This document shows positions 1-10,000 of a stretch of DNA of 64,000 nt, piece after piece. The first letter of the stretch is position 1. The number at the start of each line of letters is the position of its first letter. This stretch comes from Megaustenia siamemsis. Taxonomy: Eukaryota; Mollusca; Gastropoda; Stylommatophora; Ariophantidae. The stretch is taken from the NCBI GenBank assembly GCA_032433765.1, contig JAVIAB010000159.1, positions 2,046,001-2,110,000 on the forward strand. The letters are read 5' to 3'. A model generated the notes under the pieces. It did not search any database, was not told where the DNA came from, and saw only the letters and a list, made by a program, of their open reading frames with translations. The translations under genes and the position numbers were made by a program.

Positions 1-133
1 ACCTTGTGTAGATCAACAAAAATTAAATCTTATCATCTAGAGTCTCAAATACTGAACACCTTGTGTAGATTAAATACAATTAAAGCAACTAATAATGTAA
101 ACAACGACATGATTTTTATTTTTTTATTTTTAG

Positions 134-208
134 GCCACAGTGAAAGTAAAAATGGAAGCAAATATTCCATTCCTACAAGATTATATAAAAAAACAATTTG
201 CTGGCGAT
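134..208 (+). CDS. Zinc-finger gene copy A, short upstream coding exon
   Basis: This 75-nt exon reads 25 codons without a stop, between a pyrimidine-rich acceptor (ttttatttttag) and a gtgagt donor; both borders are phase 0. The peptide begins ATVKVKMEANIPF and contains the SUMO-consensus core VKME. Its paralogue in copy B lies at 41537-41611, with the same length, phase and borders and six amino-acid differences. Conservation of frame and splice sites in two copies is the argument that it is a real exon. Any earlier exons of copy A lie left of the window. The function of the peptide itself is unknown; a protein-interaction or sumoylation role is inference. Confidence 0.7.
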
Positions 209-239
209 GTGAGTACATCTATGTATCTGTTTGTAACAA

Positions 240-780
240 TATCATAGACCTCATCAACAGTCAGATAAAAACGATGCAGGAAAACACAAATGAACTATCA
301 TCAATAGCCAGCAAAATTGGCTTTGAGATCAATTCTAATAAGACTAAAGTCATGAAAAGCTTAATTCCAACAGATGATGGAATATACATGGAAAACAAAC
401 CAGTGGAAGAGATCAATCACTTTATCTATCACGGAAGTCACATTGATTGGGAAGGGGATACAAGTAAAGAAATTAGAATCAGAATAGCTAAAGCAGCAAT
501 GTCTTTCAGAAGCCTTGAAAAGTTGTGGAAATCAAAACTCATCAGCACAAACACAAAACTTAGACTATTCAAATCAAATGTACTATCAACCCTTACATAT
601 GCACGTGAGAGCATAGAAACAAAGTTGAACACATTTGAAAATAAATGTCTAAGAAAAATACTTAGTATAGAATGGAATGAATTCAAAACAAACAAGGAAA
701 TTAGAGAAAACCCCAATCAACCACTAATATCTGCAGTAATAAAGAAAAGACAATAGTCATATGTTGGACATGTGATGAGG
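240..780 (+). mobile_element. LINE fragment, reverse-transcriptase C-terminal part (GATA-tailed family)
   Basis: The + strand encodes a run matching the region after the RT catalytic site of non-LTR retrotransposons, including SSIASKIGFEINSNKTKVMK and TKLRLFKSNVLSTLTYA. The same family lies on the minus strand at 2243-3850 and 58935-61200. It is 5' truncated and sits in the intron after exon 134-208. An internal deletion removed part of the segment that reads SWKTTRDIETKL in the better copy. The clade was not determined. Confidence 0.85.
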
Positions 781-900
781 AGAGATAGCTGATTCCTGTT
801 GCTCTTGCCTCTATGATAAATGTCTTCATCTTTGGTTGTTGATGCTATATTATTAGATTAGTTGAAGTACTGTTTTCAACTTTGGTTGTTGATTTTATGT
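781..900. other. Inverted LINE junction and AT-rich spacer
   Basis: At about 790 the + strand LINE text (gtgatgaggagagatag) stops. It is followed by a short stretch resembling the opposite strand of the same family (cctgttgctcttgcctct, compare 59105). The remainder is AT-rich with a repeated tttggttgttgat motif. No gene seen. Confidence 0.4.
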
Positions 901-901
901 T

Positions 902-1215
902 ATCATCATCATCATCATGTACCCTGCCGGTTGGCGTAGGCGATCATGTCCCTCCACAATCTTCTATCTACAGTGCATCGTATCAGTTCTGTTGTTGACT
1001 GTTTTCCATGGCATGACACCAAGCTATCCAGTATTTTCTCTCTTTTTTGTCCGCGATCTCTCTTTCCTTTTATTTTGCCAGTTGTAACCAAGTATTCCAA
1101 CTTTCCTCTTCTCATGATGTGCCCAAAAAATGTTGATTGCTTCTTTCTGATGTTTTTTAAGAGCTCCCTTTTTGTGTTGGCCTCTTTGAGAACTTCCTCA
1201 TTGGTCTTTTTTATG
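902..1215 (-). mobile_element. LINE 3' end with (GAT)n tail
   Basis: The minus strand encodes a LINE C-terminus: MRRGKLEYLVTTGKIKGKR, then REKILDSL, then LWRDMIAYANRQGT and a stop. It is followed immediately by a (GAT)n microsatellite, read as ATC repeats at 902-918 on the + strand. A C-terminus ending at a short simple-repeat tail is typical of a non-LTR 3' end. It differs from the GATA-tailed family nearby. Confidence 0.75.
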
Positions 1216-2000
1216 TTAACAGGTTAGTTGAAATGCTGTTTTCACATTTTGTTGTTGGTGTTATGTTGAGATGTTAACTGAAGTTCAGTTTTCGTCATTT
1301 AAATACTAGTTAGACTTAGTTAACTTATTTCTTTTCCATTTCTATCCTTTATTATTTTGTTTGGGTCACAATATTCAATTCTGTTTCGCATTTCTGTAAC
1401 TTGTTTTGTAGAATTCCTGATTATTTCTCTATGATTATTTGTTTCACTCAGGTAATTATTGCATCTATGGTTATTCCTATATAGTGCATTCTTGCTAATC
1501 TGTACTCAATGCAGTCTTATTGCTATTAACTTTTGGCTAATGTTTTGTATTTTGTTTTCCCTATTATTTTGATTTTTTTCTGTTTCACCATAGGGTTGGT
1601 TTACTTCTAGGATTTGTCATTTGCACAACCGAATGTGTCTTCTTGGTTTTATTTATTGTGCTGATTAAAGAAAAAGTGTCAAACCTATCCAAATGTTTTT
1701 TTTTACAAACAATTACATAAATTTTTTATGCTTTCTTCATAGACTGTTTATTTCAGCATTTGTCATTGTTTATTTCAGATTATTAATTGTGATTACTGTT
1801 AATTTTTTCTTGACACTAATCCAAGAGAAACATGCTACAAGCTCTGCCAGAGATGCATAACAAAGGAATGTTGCAAATGACACCAACCAAACACAAAGTA
1901 CAATTTATGAGGAGTCAAACAGTTAGTCAGAGACAAAAATATGAACAAATGGAATACAGGTCACCAGGGCTACCACACAAATTATACCTACAACCAGCTC
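1216..2000. other. AT-rich intronic spacer, no gene recognised
   Basis: This is low-complexity T-rich sequence with scattered attatttg and tttattt runs. A short open frame near 1832-2020 has no recognisable motif and runs into the LINE remnant that follows. It lies in the long intron of copy A. Confidence 0.5.
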
Positions 2001-2004
2001 TACA

Positions 2005-2240
2005 GAAAGGAACAAGTTAACATTTGTAGACTCTGAACAAGCCACAACAGATTGAAGTACCACCTTTTCAACACCCTAAGGATAGGAACATTTGATGAAT
2101 GTGTCTGTAGCACAGGAAAATGACTGTTGGACATCTGCTGAAATCACTGGCAACAGAAAAGGCTGTTATCACCACCTGTACCATGCCAGCACAAGCAATA
2201 TAGAGATGTGTCCAGCTTTGAGCTGACAAATCTATCTATC
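2005..2240 (+). mobile_element. RNase H-type LINE, C-terminal remnant
   Basis: The + strand reads NICRLCTSHNRLKYHLF and then an ECVCSTGK stretch. This resembles the post-RNase H segment of I-like LINEs (pattern RLRTGHNRL...CPCG...EHxLxxC). The family is inferred to be that of the element at 6890-17520. It has several stops and abuts the TATC microsatellite at 2228. Confidence 0.55.
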
Positions 2241-2242
2241 TA

Positions 2243-3850
2243 TCGACCTTTCAAGCCGTTGCTGGCCCATAGGGCGTAGACCAAGATACACCTTCTCATA
2301 TCTGAATTTTTGTTCTAGCAGTTTTCTTTTAAAGATATTTTATCAAATCTCACCATTTGTCTCTGTTCTGTGCAAGCAGCTCTATCTCATTGAGGGAGCC
2401 AAACCTGCTGCTCTTGCCTCTCTCATCAATGTTCTTCTCAGTGTCTCCCTTGGTCTTCCTCTTTTTCTCTTACCTGTTGTTTCCCGTATGAGGGCCTGCT
2501 TTGCTATTCGGTTATTATCTCTTCTCATCACATGTCCAACATATGACCATCATCTTTTCTTTATTACTGAAGATATTAGTGGTTGATTGGCGATTTCTCT
2601 AATTTCCTCGTTTGTTTTGAATTCGTTCCACGCTATACCATGTATTTTCCTTAGACATTTATTTTCGAATGCGTTCAACTTTGTTTCTATATCTCTTGTT
2701 GTTTTCCAGCTTTCACACGCATACGTAAGGGTTGATAGTACATTTGATTTGAATATCCTAAGTTTTGTGTTTGTGCTGATTAATTTTGATTTCCACAACT
2801 TTTCAAGGCTTCTGAAAGACATTGCTGCTTTAGCTATTCTGATTCTAATTTCTTTACTTGTATCCCCTTCTCGATCAGTGTGACTTCCAAGATAGATAAA
2901 GTGGCCGATCTCTTCCACTGGTTTGTTCTCCATGTATATTTTGTCATCTGTTGGAATTAAACTTTTCATGACTTTAGTCTTTTCATGATTGATCTCAAGC
3001 CCAATTTTGCTGGCTATTGATGACAGTTCATTTGTGTTTTCCTGCATCATTTTTATCTGACTGCTGATGAGAACTATATCATCAACAAAGTCGAGGTCCT
3101 CCATATGGTCTCCTTGTATCCATTCGATGCCTTTATTACCAGTGCAGCATTTCTTCATTATGAAGTCCATAACAATTCCAAATAACAAGGGCGATAAAAT
3201 ACAGCCTTGTTTAACCCCAGTTTCTATTGGTAAACATTCGCTGAGTCCTTCCTCTGTTCGAACTGCACATATGTAACCATCATACATGTCTTTGATAATA
3301 TTTATGATTTTTGATGGTAAGCCATATTGCTTCAGAATTTTCCACAAAGAATCTCTATGAATACTATCAAAGTTGACAAATGCTTTCTTCAAATTTATTC
3401 ATATAGACAGACATCTAGAGGTGTATACAGCAGACAAAGAATATGATCTTAAATAGTTTCCATTGGTTGTTGCTACAAGTATGAAGTCAATGTGGCTTCT
3501 ACACTCTAGGTTGTTCCACTTGTGACTTCCTGTGTTTAAATAAAAAATCATGTTTACATGTAGTGTACAAATCATATTGGTTGTACAGTTCTAACAGTTT
3601 CCTGCCATTTCTATTTATTTTGCTACAGGGATCTCCAAAAGCTCCTAGTTATTCTTCAACCTCTGTTCTATTGCTTCCAGGTCTTTTATTGAAGTTCACC
3701 TTGATAATTAAATTATCTTGTTTGTTCACTTCTTTTGTTGGTGTCACTGAGATCACTGTCAATTCTTCATATTCTTCCTTGTTATCAGTTTCATTGCAGA
3801 GGGGATATATTTAATTGTATGTTCTATATCCCTTTTTTTTTACATTAATG
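2243..3850 (-). mobile_element. LINE (GATA-tailed family), internally deleted
   Basis: Read on the minus strand, 3850-3400 holds a decayed endonuclease (LIIKVNF, GSNRTEVEE, NGRKLLELYNQYDLY). 3392-2550 holds the RT with EGLSECLPIETGVKQGCILS and a catalytic FVDD, where the better copy at 58935-61200 has FADD. The RT N-terminal third is missing: the join near 3395 goes from the KAFDS region straight to endonuclease text. The 3' end lies at a TATC run (GATA tail on the element strand). It sits in the intron before exon 4459-4576. The same insertion lies before the copy C exon, so it predates that duplication. Confidence 0.85.
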
Positions 3851-3904
3851 TGCCTTGTCATTATTCTTTCTGATTGCAGGCTACTTCTTCTATTAACTTG
3901 CCCT

Positions 3905-4458
3905 GTCAAGGTGTATAATGAACCCTACTAATATTTCTATATCTCTTTAACTCCTTAATGTATAAAGGTATATTTTTGCCAAGTCTGTTTTTGCACAACT
4001 CATCATTCTCATATCTGCTGTTACTGTTTTCACTTTTCACCCATTAATCTCACATCTGCTATTACTCTTTGCACTTTTCACCCATTAGTCTCATATATGT
4101 TGTTAATGTTTTCACTTTTCACTCAATAGTCTTGTATCTGCTGTTACTGTTTGCACTTTTCACTTATTAGTCTCATATATGCTGTTACTGTTTGCACTTT
4201 TTATTCATTAGTCTGATACAAACTATTTCTCCTATTTTTTTTTTACTTTATTTCTTCCACAAATTCCTTTCCTTGGATATAACATGTGTTAACTGTCATG
4301 ATTTTAATTGTAGCTCTGTATTTTAATCCATTAATATGGCCTGGTCCTTTACCATTGATGTCTGCCTGATTTACCCAGTTGTATATGCTTATGTGCTCCC
4401 ATAATTCTATTTTATTTTGCCTGTGATGTGTTCTAAATGTACAAAATAATATTTCCAG
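3905..4458. other. Intron of copy A with ~48-bp degenerate tandem repeat
   Basis: Positions 4010-4210 hold about four imperfect copies of a unit built on cttttcacccattagtctc and tgctgttactgtttgcac. The same sequence family occurs at 61305-61445 before the copy C exon. The last 200 nt are homologous to the matching introns of B and C. Confidence 0.6.
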
Positions 4459-4576
4459 GGTCAGACAGTAAAGATGGAAGCAAACAGAGAGGAAGAAAGT
4501 GATGTGTCCACTGTTATTAAGATGGAACAGACTAATTCTCCATCTCTTTCTTGTCCTGACAATGACAGTTTTCTTT
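4459..4576 (+). CDS. Zinc-finger gene copy A, SUMO-motif exon
   Basis: 118-nt exon: acceptor atttccag, donor gtaagt, starting in phase 0 and ending after the first base of a codon. The peptide begins GQTVKMEANREEE and later reads VIKMEQTNSPSLSC, giving two psi-K-x-E motifs (VKME, IKME). Compared with the B exon (43948-44065) I count two base differences, both silent. The following introns differ by roughly 8 percent. That contrast indicates strong purifying selection. The split codon is completed by the next exon as Tyr. Confidence 0.8.
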
Positions 4577-4730
4577 GTAAGTTTTATCTAATTGACGATT
4601 GAGTATGTCTGTTTTTACTTGATCAGTTTATTTTGAAAATTTTTTCACACTTTGTGTCTCATTTCACATTGCCATCTTTGTCAGTCTGTATGTTAAAACC
4701 ACTGCATTGATAATTCATTTCTTTGTTCAG

Positions 4731-4806
4731 ATTGTGAGAAATGTCAGCAGAAATTTGAAGGAAGTTGCCCTGAGCATGGACCTTTTGTCTATATGATAAT
4801 GCTGAG
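4731..4806 (+). pseudogene. Zinc-finger gene copy A, zinc-knuckle exon with 1-nt deletion
   Basis: The exon encodes YCEKCQQKFEGSCPEHGPF (Tyr completed across the junction). This is a C-x2-C-x8-C-x2-H zinc knuckle like the pre-SET knuckle of PRDM9-type proteins. It is 76 nt against 77 nt in copy B: a T is missing near 4792 (tatatgat versus tatattgat). The lost base shifts the frame and would put the finger exon out of frame. Otherwise only one silent substitution separates A from B here. It is either a very recent disabling mutation or a base error in the assembly. Confidence 0.75.
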
Positions 4807-5057
4807 GTAAGGTACAAAATTACAGCTAACAACTTTTGAAGTCATCTATTGATATTAAGATATTGATGTTACTAATTGCACACACAACAGGGTCAGTCAC
4901 TCATTTAGATTGTCACATACAAATGTTATAGTTTTATTCCCACAATTCAAAGCTTCAAAATAAACAAAGACAATATTTTAGACTATAAGAGTTACATCCC
5001 ACTTCAACATTTAAATTGATGATTTATTTTTATATTTTAATCTCTGCTTCTTCTCAG

Positions 5058-6509
5058 GCAGGTCAAGGTGATTGCTACAGTCAAGATACTAATCTCCAGG
5101 TGGTAAATGACAGTAATCCTAGACAAGCGATAGGGAAAGAGAAGGTGTTTCAGTCTCAAGTTTATTTGACTGGTTGTGATAATTATCAAGGTATAGAACT
5201 GAGAACATGGAAGAGAAAACATACAGGAGAGAAGCCTTACAAATGTGATGTGTGTGATGTTAGTTTTACGGAAAGTGGCAGTCTAACAAAGCACAAGAGA
5301 AAACATACAGGAGAGAAGCCTTATAAATGTGATGTGTGTGGTGTAAGTTTTACTCGCAGTGACCATTTAACAACGCACAAGAGAAAACATACTGGAGAAA
5401 AACCCTTCAAATGTGATATATGTAGTGTAAGTTTTACTCAAAGTGGCCAATTAATGTTACACACAAGAAAACATACAGGAGAGAAGCCTTACAAATGTGA
5501 TGTGTGTGGTGTAAGTTTTTTTGAAAATCGCAGTCTAACATTGCACAAGATTGATCATACAGGAGAGAAACCCTACAAATGTGATGTGTGTGATGTAAGT
5601 TTTACACAGAGTGGCAAACTAAAGATACACAAAAGAAAACATACAGGAGAGAAACCTTACAAATGTGATGTGTGTGGTGTAAGTTTTATTGAAAATGGTA
5701 AACTAATAATACACAAGAGAAAACATACAGGAGAGAAACCTTACAAATGTGATGTGTGTGGTGTAGGTTTTACTCAGAGTGACCATCTAACAATCCACAA
5801 GAGGAAACATACAGGAGAGAAACCTTACAAATGTGATGTATGTGGTTTAAGTGTTACTCAAAGTGGCAAACTAATGATACACAAAAGAAAACATACAGGA
5901 GAAAAGCCTTACAAATGTGATGTGTGTGGTGAAGGTTTTATTGAAAATCGCAGTTTAAAAACACACAAGAGAAAACATACAGGAGAGGAACCTTACAAAT
6001 GTGATGTGTGTGGTGTAAATTTTACTCAGAGTTGGAAACTAATGATACACAAAAGAAAACATACAGGAGAGAAACCTTACAAATGTGATGTGTGTAGTGA
6101 ATGTTTTATTGAAAATTTCAGTCTAACAATCCACAAGAGGAAACATACAGGAGAGAAGCCTTACAAATGTGATGTGTGTGATATAAGTTTTATTCAAAGT
6201 AGCAGTCTAATGATACACAAAAGAAAACATACAGGAGAGAAGCCTTACAAATGTGATGTGTGTGGTGTTTGTTTTACTGAAAATAGTAGCCTAACAATGC
6301 ACATGAGAAAACATACAGGAGAGAAACCTTACAAATGTGATGTGTGTAGTGCATGTTTTACTCAAAGTGGCCATCTAAGGGTACACAAAAGAAAACATAC
6401 AGGAGAGAAGCCTTACAAATGTGATGTGTGTGGTGTATGTTTTACTGAAAATGGCCATTTAACAATCCACAAGAGGAAACATACAGGGGAAGCAGCCTTA
6501 CAAATGTGA
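5058..6509 (+). CDS. C2H2 zinc-finger array exon, copy A (15 fingers)
   Basis: The acceptor is cttcttctcag at 5047-5057 and the exon starts in phase 0 with AGQGD. About 45 residues of linker and one remnant finger lacking its first cysteines precede 15 fingers of the form YKCDVCGVSF-x5-L-x2-H-x3-H. They are joined by the canonical TGEKP linker, one finger per 84 nt. Contact residues (-1,2,3,6) read EGSK, RDHT, QGQL, ERSL, QGKI, EGKI, QDHI, QGKI, ERST, QWKI, EFSI, QSSI, ESSM, QGHV, EGHI. From finger 5 on, TQS-type and EN-type fingers tend to alternate, suggesting duplication in pairs. The frame ends through an extra base near 6488 (ggggaagcagcc for ggagaagcc), and decayed finger sequence follows. 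The product is a predicted nuclear DNA-binding protein, but the upstream frameshift at 4792 may silence it. Confidence 0.85.
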   Translation, partial: AGQGDCYSQDTNLQVVNDSNPRQAIGKEKVFQSQVYLTGCDNYQGIELRTWKRKHTGEKPYKCDVCDVSFTESGSLTKHKRKHTGEKPYKCDVCGVSFTRSDHLTTHKRKHTGEKPFKCDICSVSFTQSGQLMLHTRKHTGEKPYKCDVCGVSFFENRSLTLHKIDHTGEKPYKCDVCDVSFTQSGKLKIHKRKHTGEKPYKCDVCGVSFIENGKLIIHKRKHTGEKPYKCDVCGVGFTQSDHLTIHKRKHTGEKPYKCDVCGLSVTQSGKLMIHKRKHTGEKPYKCDVCGEGFIENRSLKTHKRKHTGEEPYKCDVCGVNFTQSWKLMIHKRKHTGEKPYKCDVCSECFIENFSLTIHKRKHTGEKPYKCDVCDISFIQSSSLMIHKRKHTGEKPYKCDVCGVCFTENSSLTMHMRKHTGEKPYKCDVCSACFTQSGHLRVHKRKHTGEKPYKCDVCGVCFTENGHLTIHKRKHTGEAALQM

Positions 6510-6890
6510 TGTGTGTGGTGTAAATTTTACTATCAGAGGACATAAAATAATACAGAAGAAAACACTTACAGGAGAGATGTCTTACAAATGTGATGTATGA
6601 AGTGCAGATTTAAGTTAACATAACAAATTCATACAACACAAAAGAAGAAAGCCTCATCAATATGACATATGTTTTGCAAGTTTTGCTCCCAGTAACACTC
6701 TAACAGAATACAAAAGAACACATACAGGAGATTAACTTTTCAAATATGATCTGTGGTGTCAGCTTTTTTTTTTTTTGTGAGATATTTAAAAACACACCAG
6801 AGAAAACATACAGAAGAGAAGTCCTATATAAATGTGATGTGGTGAGGCATGTTTTGCACAGAGTGAATCTAAATGTACACAAAAGAATCC
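6510..6890 (+). pseudogene. Decayed zinc fingers downstream of copy A
   Basis: Finger-like pieces continue after the stop (for example tacaaatgtgatgtatga, then HKRRKPHQYD-like and CKSFAPSNTL-like text), with stops and frame changes. A T10-plus homopolymer lies at 6765. The region is homologous to 46000-47060 after copy B. Confidence 0.65.
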
Positions 6891-7075
6891 ATGCAAGATT
6901 TGGCCTACATTGCACAAAACAAATACCACTCCCCTGCTGGAACTACAGGAGAGCCGAGTGGGAAAAGTTTGCCAAGTTGACAGACACATACACTGAAACC
7001 ATCAAAAGAAAGTCAATAATAAAATAGAGAAGTTAATTAAGACAATTCTGAGAACTGCTAAGGAATCAATTCCTA
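6890..7075 (+). mobile_element. RNase H-type LINE, end of endonuclease domain (copy A side)
   Basis: The + strand reads IPLPCWNYRRAEWEKFAKL, matching the C-terminal end of LINE endonucleases (pattern W-W-N-x2-C/Y-x3-W-x3-R/K). It then enters the linker toward RT, IPRGARRNYKSYW in the next frame. The same element, without the array expansion, follows copy B at 47060-47340. Confidence 0.75.
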
Positions 7076-10000
7076 GAGGAGCAAGAAGAAACTATAAGTC
7101 ATATTGGAGCAAGGAAATACAAAGACTAGAGAAGCAAGAAGAAACTACAAGCCATATTGGAGCAAGGAAATACAAAGACTAGAGGAGCAAGAAGAAACTA
7201 CAAGTCATATTTGAGCAGGGAAATACAAAGACTAGAGGAGCAAGAAGAAACTACAAGCCATATTGGAGCAAGGAAATACAAAGACTAGAGGAGCAAGAAG
7301 AAACTACAAGCCATATTGGTTCAAGGAAATACAAAGACTAGAGGAGCAAGAAGAAACTACAAGCCATATTGGAGCAAGGAAATACAAAGACTAGAGGAGC
7401 AAGAAGAAACTACAAGCCATATTGGAGCAAGGAAATTCAAAGACTAGAGGAACAAGAAGAAACTAAAAGCCATATTGGTTCAAGGAAATACAAAGACTAG
7501 AGGAGCAAGAAGAAACTACAAGTCATATTGGAGCAAGGAAATACAAAGACTAGAGGAACAAGAAGAAACTACAAGCCATATTGGAGCAATGAAATACAAA
7601 GACTAGAGGAGCAAGAAGAAACTAAAAGCCATATTGGAGCAAGGAAATACAAAGACTAGAGGAACAAGAAGAAACTACAAGCCATATTGGAGCAATGAAA
7701 TACAAAGACTAGAGGAGCAAGAAGAAACTACAAGCCATATTGCAACAAGGAAATACAAAGACTAGAGGAGCAAGAAGAAACTACAAGCCATATTGGTTCA
7801 AGGAAATACAAAGACTAGAGGAGCAAGAAGAAACTACAAGTCATATTGGAGCAAGGAAATACAAAGACTAGAGGAGCAAGAAGAAACTACAAGCCATATT
7901 GGAGCAATGAAATACAAAGACTAGAGGATAAAGAAGAAACTACAAGCCATATTGTAGCAAGGAAATACAAAGACTAGAGGAGCAAGAAGAAACTACAAGC
8001 CATATTGGAGCAAGGAAATACAAAGACTAGAGGAGCAAGAAGAAACTACAAGCCATATTTGAGCAAGGAAATACAAAGACTAGAGGAGCAAGAAGAAACT
8101 ACAAGCCATATTGGAGCAAGGAAATACAAAGACTAGAGGAGCAAGAAGAAACTACAAGCCATATTGGAGCAAGGAAATACAAAGACTAGAGGAGCAAGAA
8201 GAAACTACAAGTCATATTGGTTCAAGGAAATACAAAGACTAGAGGAGCAAGAAGAAACTATAAGTCATATTGGAGCAAGGAAATACAAAGACTAGAGGAG
8301 CAAGAAGAAACTACAAGCCATATTGGAGCAAGGAAATACAAAGACTAGAGGAGCAAGAAGAAACTACAAGCCATATTGGAGCAAGGAAATACAAAGACTA
8401 GAGGAGCAAGAAGAAACTACAAGCCATATTTGAGCAAGGAAATACAAAGACTAGAGGAGCAAGAAGAAACTACAAGCCATATTGGAGCAAGGAAATACAA
8501 AGACTAGAGGAGCAAGAAGAAACTACAAGTCATATTGGTTCAAGGAAATACAAAGACTAGAGGAGCAAAAAGAAACTACAAGCCATATTGGAGCAAGGAA
8601 ATACAAAGACTAGAGGAGCAAGAAGAAACTACAAGTCATATTGGAGCAAGGAAATACCAAGACTAGAGGAGCAAGAAGAAACTACAAGTCATATTGGAGC
8701 AATGAAATTCAAAGACTAGAGGAACAAGAAGAAACTATAAGTCATATTGGAGCAAGGAAATACAAAGACTAGAGGAGCAAGAAGAAACTACAAGCCATAT
8801 TGGTTCAAGGAAATACAAAGACTAGAGGAGCAAGAAGAAACTACAAGCCATATTTGAGCAAGGAAATACAAAGACTAGAGGAGCAAAAAGAAACTACAAG
8901 CCATATTGGAGCAAGGAAATACAAAGACTAGAGGAGCAAGAAGAAACTACAAGTCATATTGGAGCAAGGAAATACCAAGACTAGAGGAGCAAGAAGAAAC
9001 TACAAGTCATATTGGAGCAATGAAATACAAAGACTAGAGGAGCAAGAAGAAACTATAAGTCATATTGGAGCAAGGAAATACAAAGACTAGAGGAGCAAGA
9101 AGAAACTACAAGCCATATTGGTTCAAGGAAATACAAAGACTAGAGGAGCAAGAAGAAACTACAAGCCATATTGGTTCAAGGAAATACAAAGACTAGAGGA
9201 ACAAGAAGAAACTACAAGCCATATTGGTTCAAGGAAATACAAAGACTAGAGGAGCAAGAAGAAACTACAAGTCATATTTGAGCAGGGAAATACAAAGACT
9301 AGAGGAACAAGAAGAAACTACAAGTCATATTGGAGCAGGGAAATGCAAAGACTAGAGGAGCAAGAAGAAACTACAAGCCATATTTGAGCAAGGAAATACA
9401 AAGACTAGAGGAACAAGAAGAAACTACAAGTCATATTGGTTCAAGGAAATACAAAGACTAGAGGAGCAAGAAGAAACTACAAGTCATATTGGTTCAAGGA
9501 AATACAAAGACTAGAGGAACAAGAAGAAACTACAAGTCATATTGGTTCAAGGAAATACAAAGACTAGAGGAGCAAGAAGAAACTACAAGTCATATTGGTT
9601 CATAGAAATACAAAGACTAGAGGAGCAAGAAGAAACTACAAGCCATATTGCAGCAAGGAAATACAAAGACTAGAGGAGCAAGAAGAAACTACAAGTCATA
9701 TTGCAGCAAGGAAATACAAAGACTAGAGGAGCAAGAAGAAACTACAAGTCATATTGGTTCAAGGAAATACAAAAACTAGAGGAGCAAGAAGAAACTACAA
9801 GCCATATTGGTTCAAGGAAATACAAAGACTAGAGGAGCAAGAAGAAACTACAAGCCATATTGGTTCAAGGAAATACAAAGACTAGAGGAGCAAGAAGAAA
9901 CTACAAGTCATATTGCAGCAAGGAAATACAAAGACTAGAGGAACAAGAAGAAACTACAAGCCATATTGGTTCAAGGAAATACAAAGACTAGAGGAACAAG

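Noticed and set aside
1832..2020. 62-codon + strand frame before the LINE remnant
   Set aside because: No recognisable motif, no splice-site support and no paralogue in copies B or C.
3563..3814. Possible host exon GSPKAPSYSSTSVLLLPG after a tgctacag acceptor, conserved at 60992
   Set aside because: The minus strand of both places reads as LINE endonuclease (NGRKLLELYNQYDLY). Conservation is due to the shared LINE insertion, and the donor would be poor.
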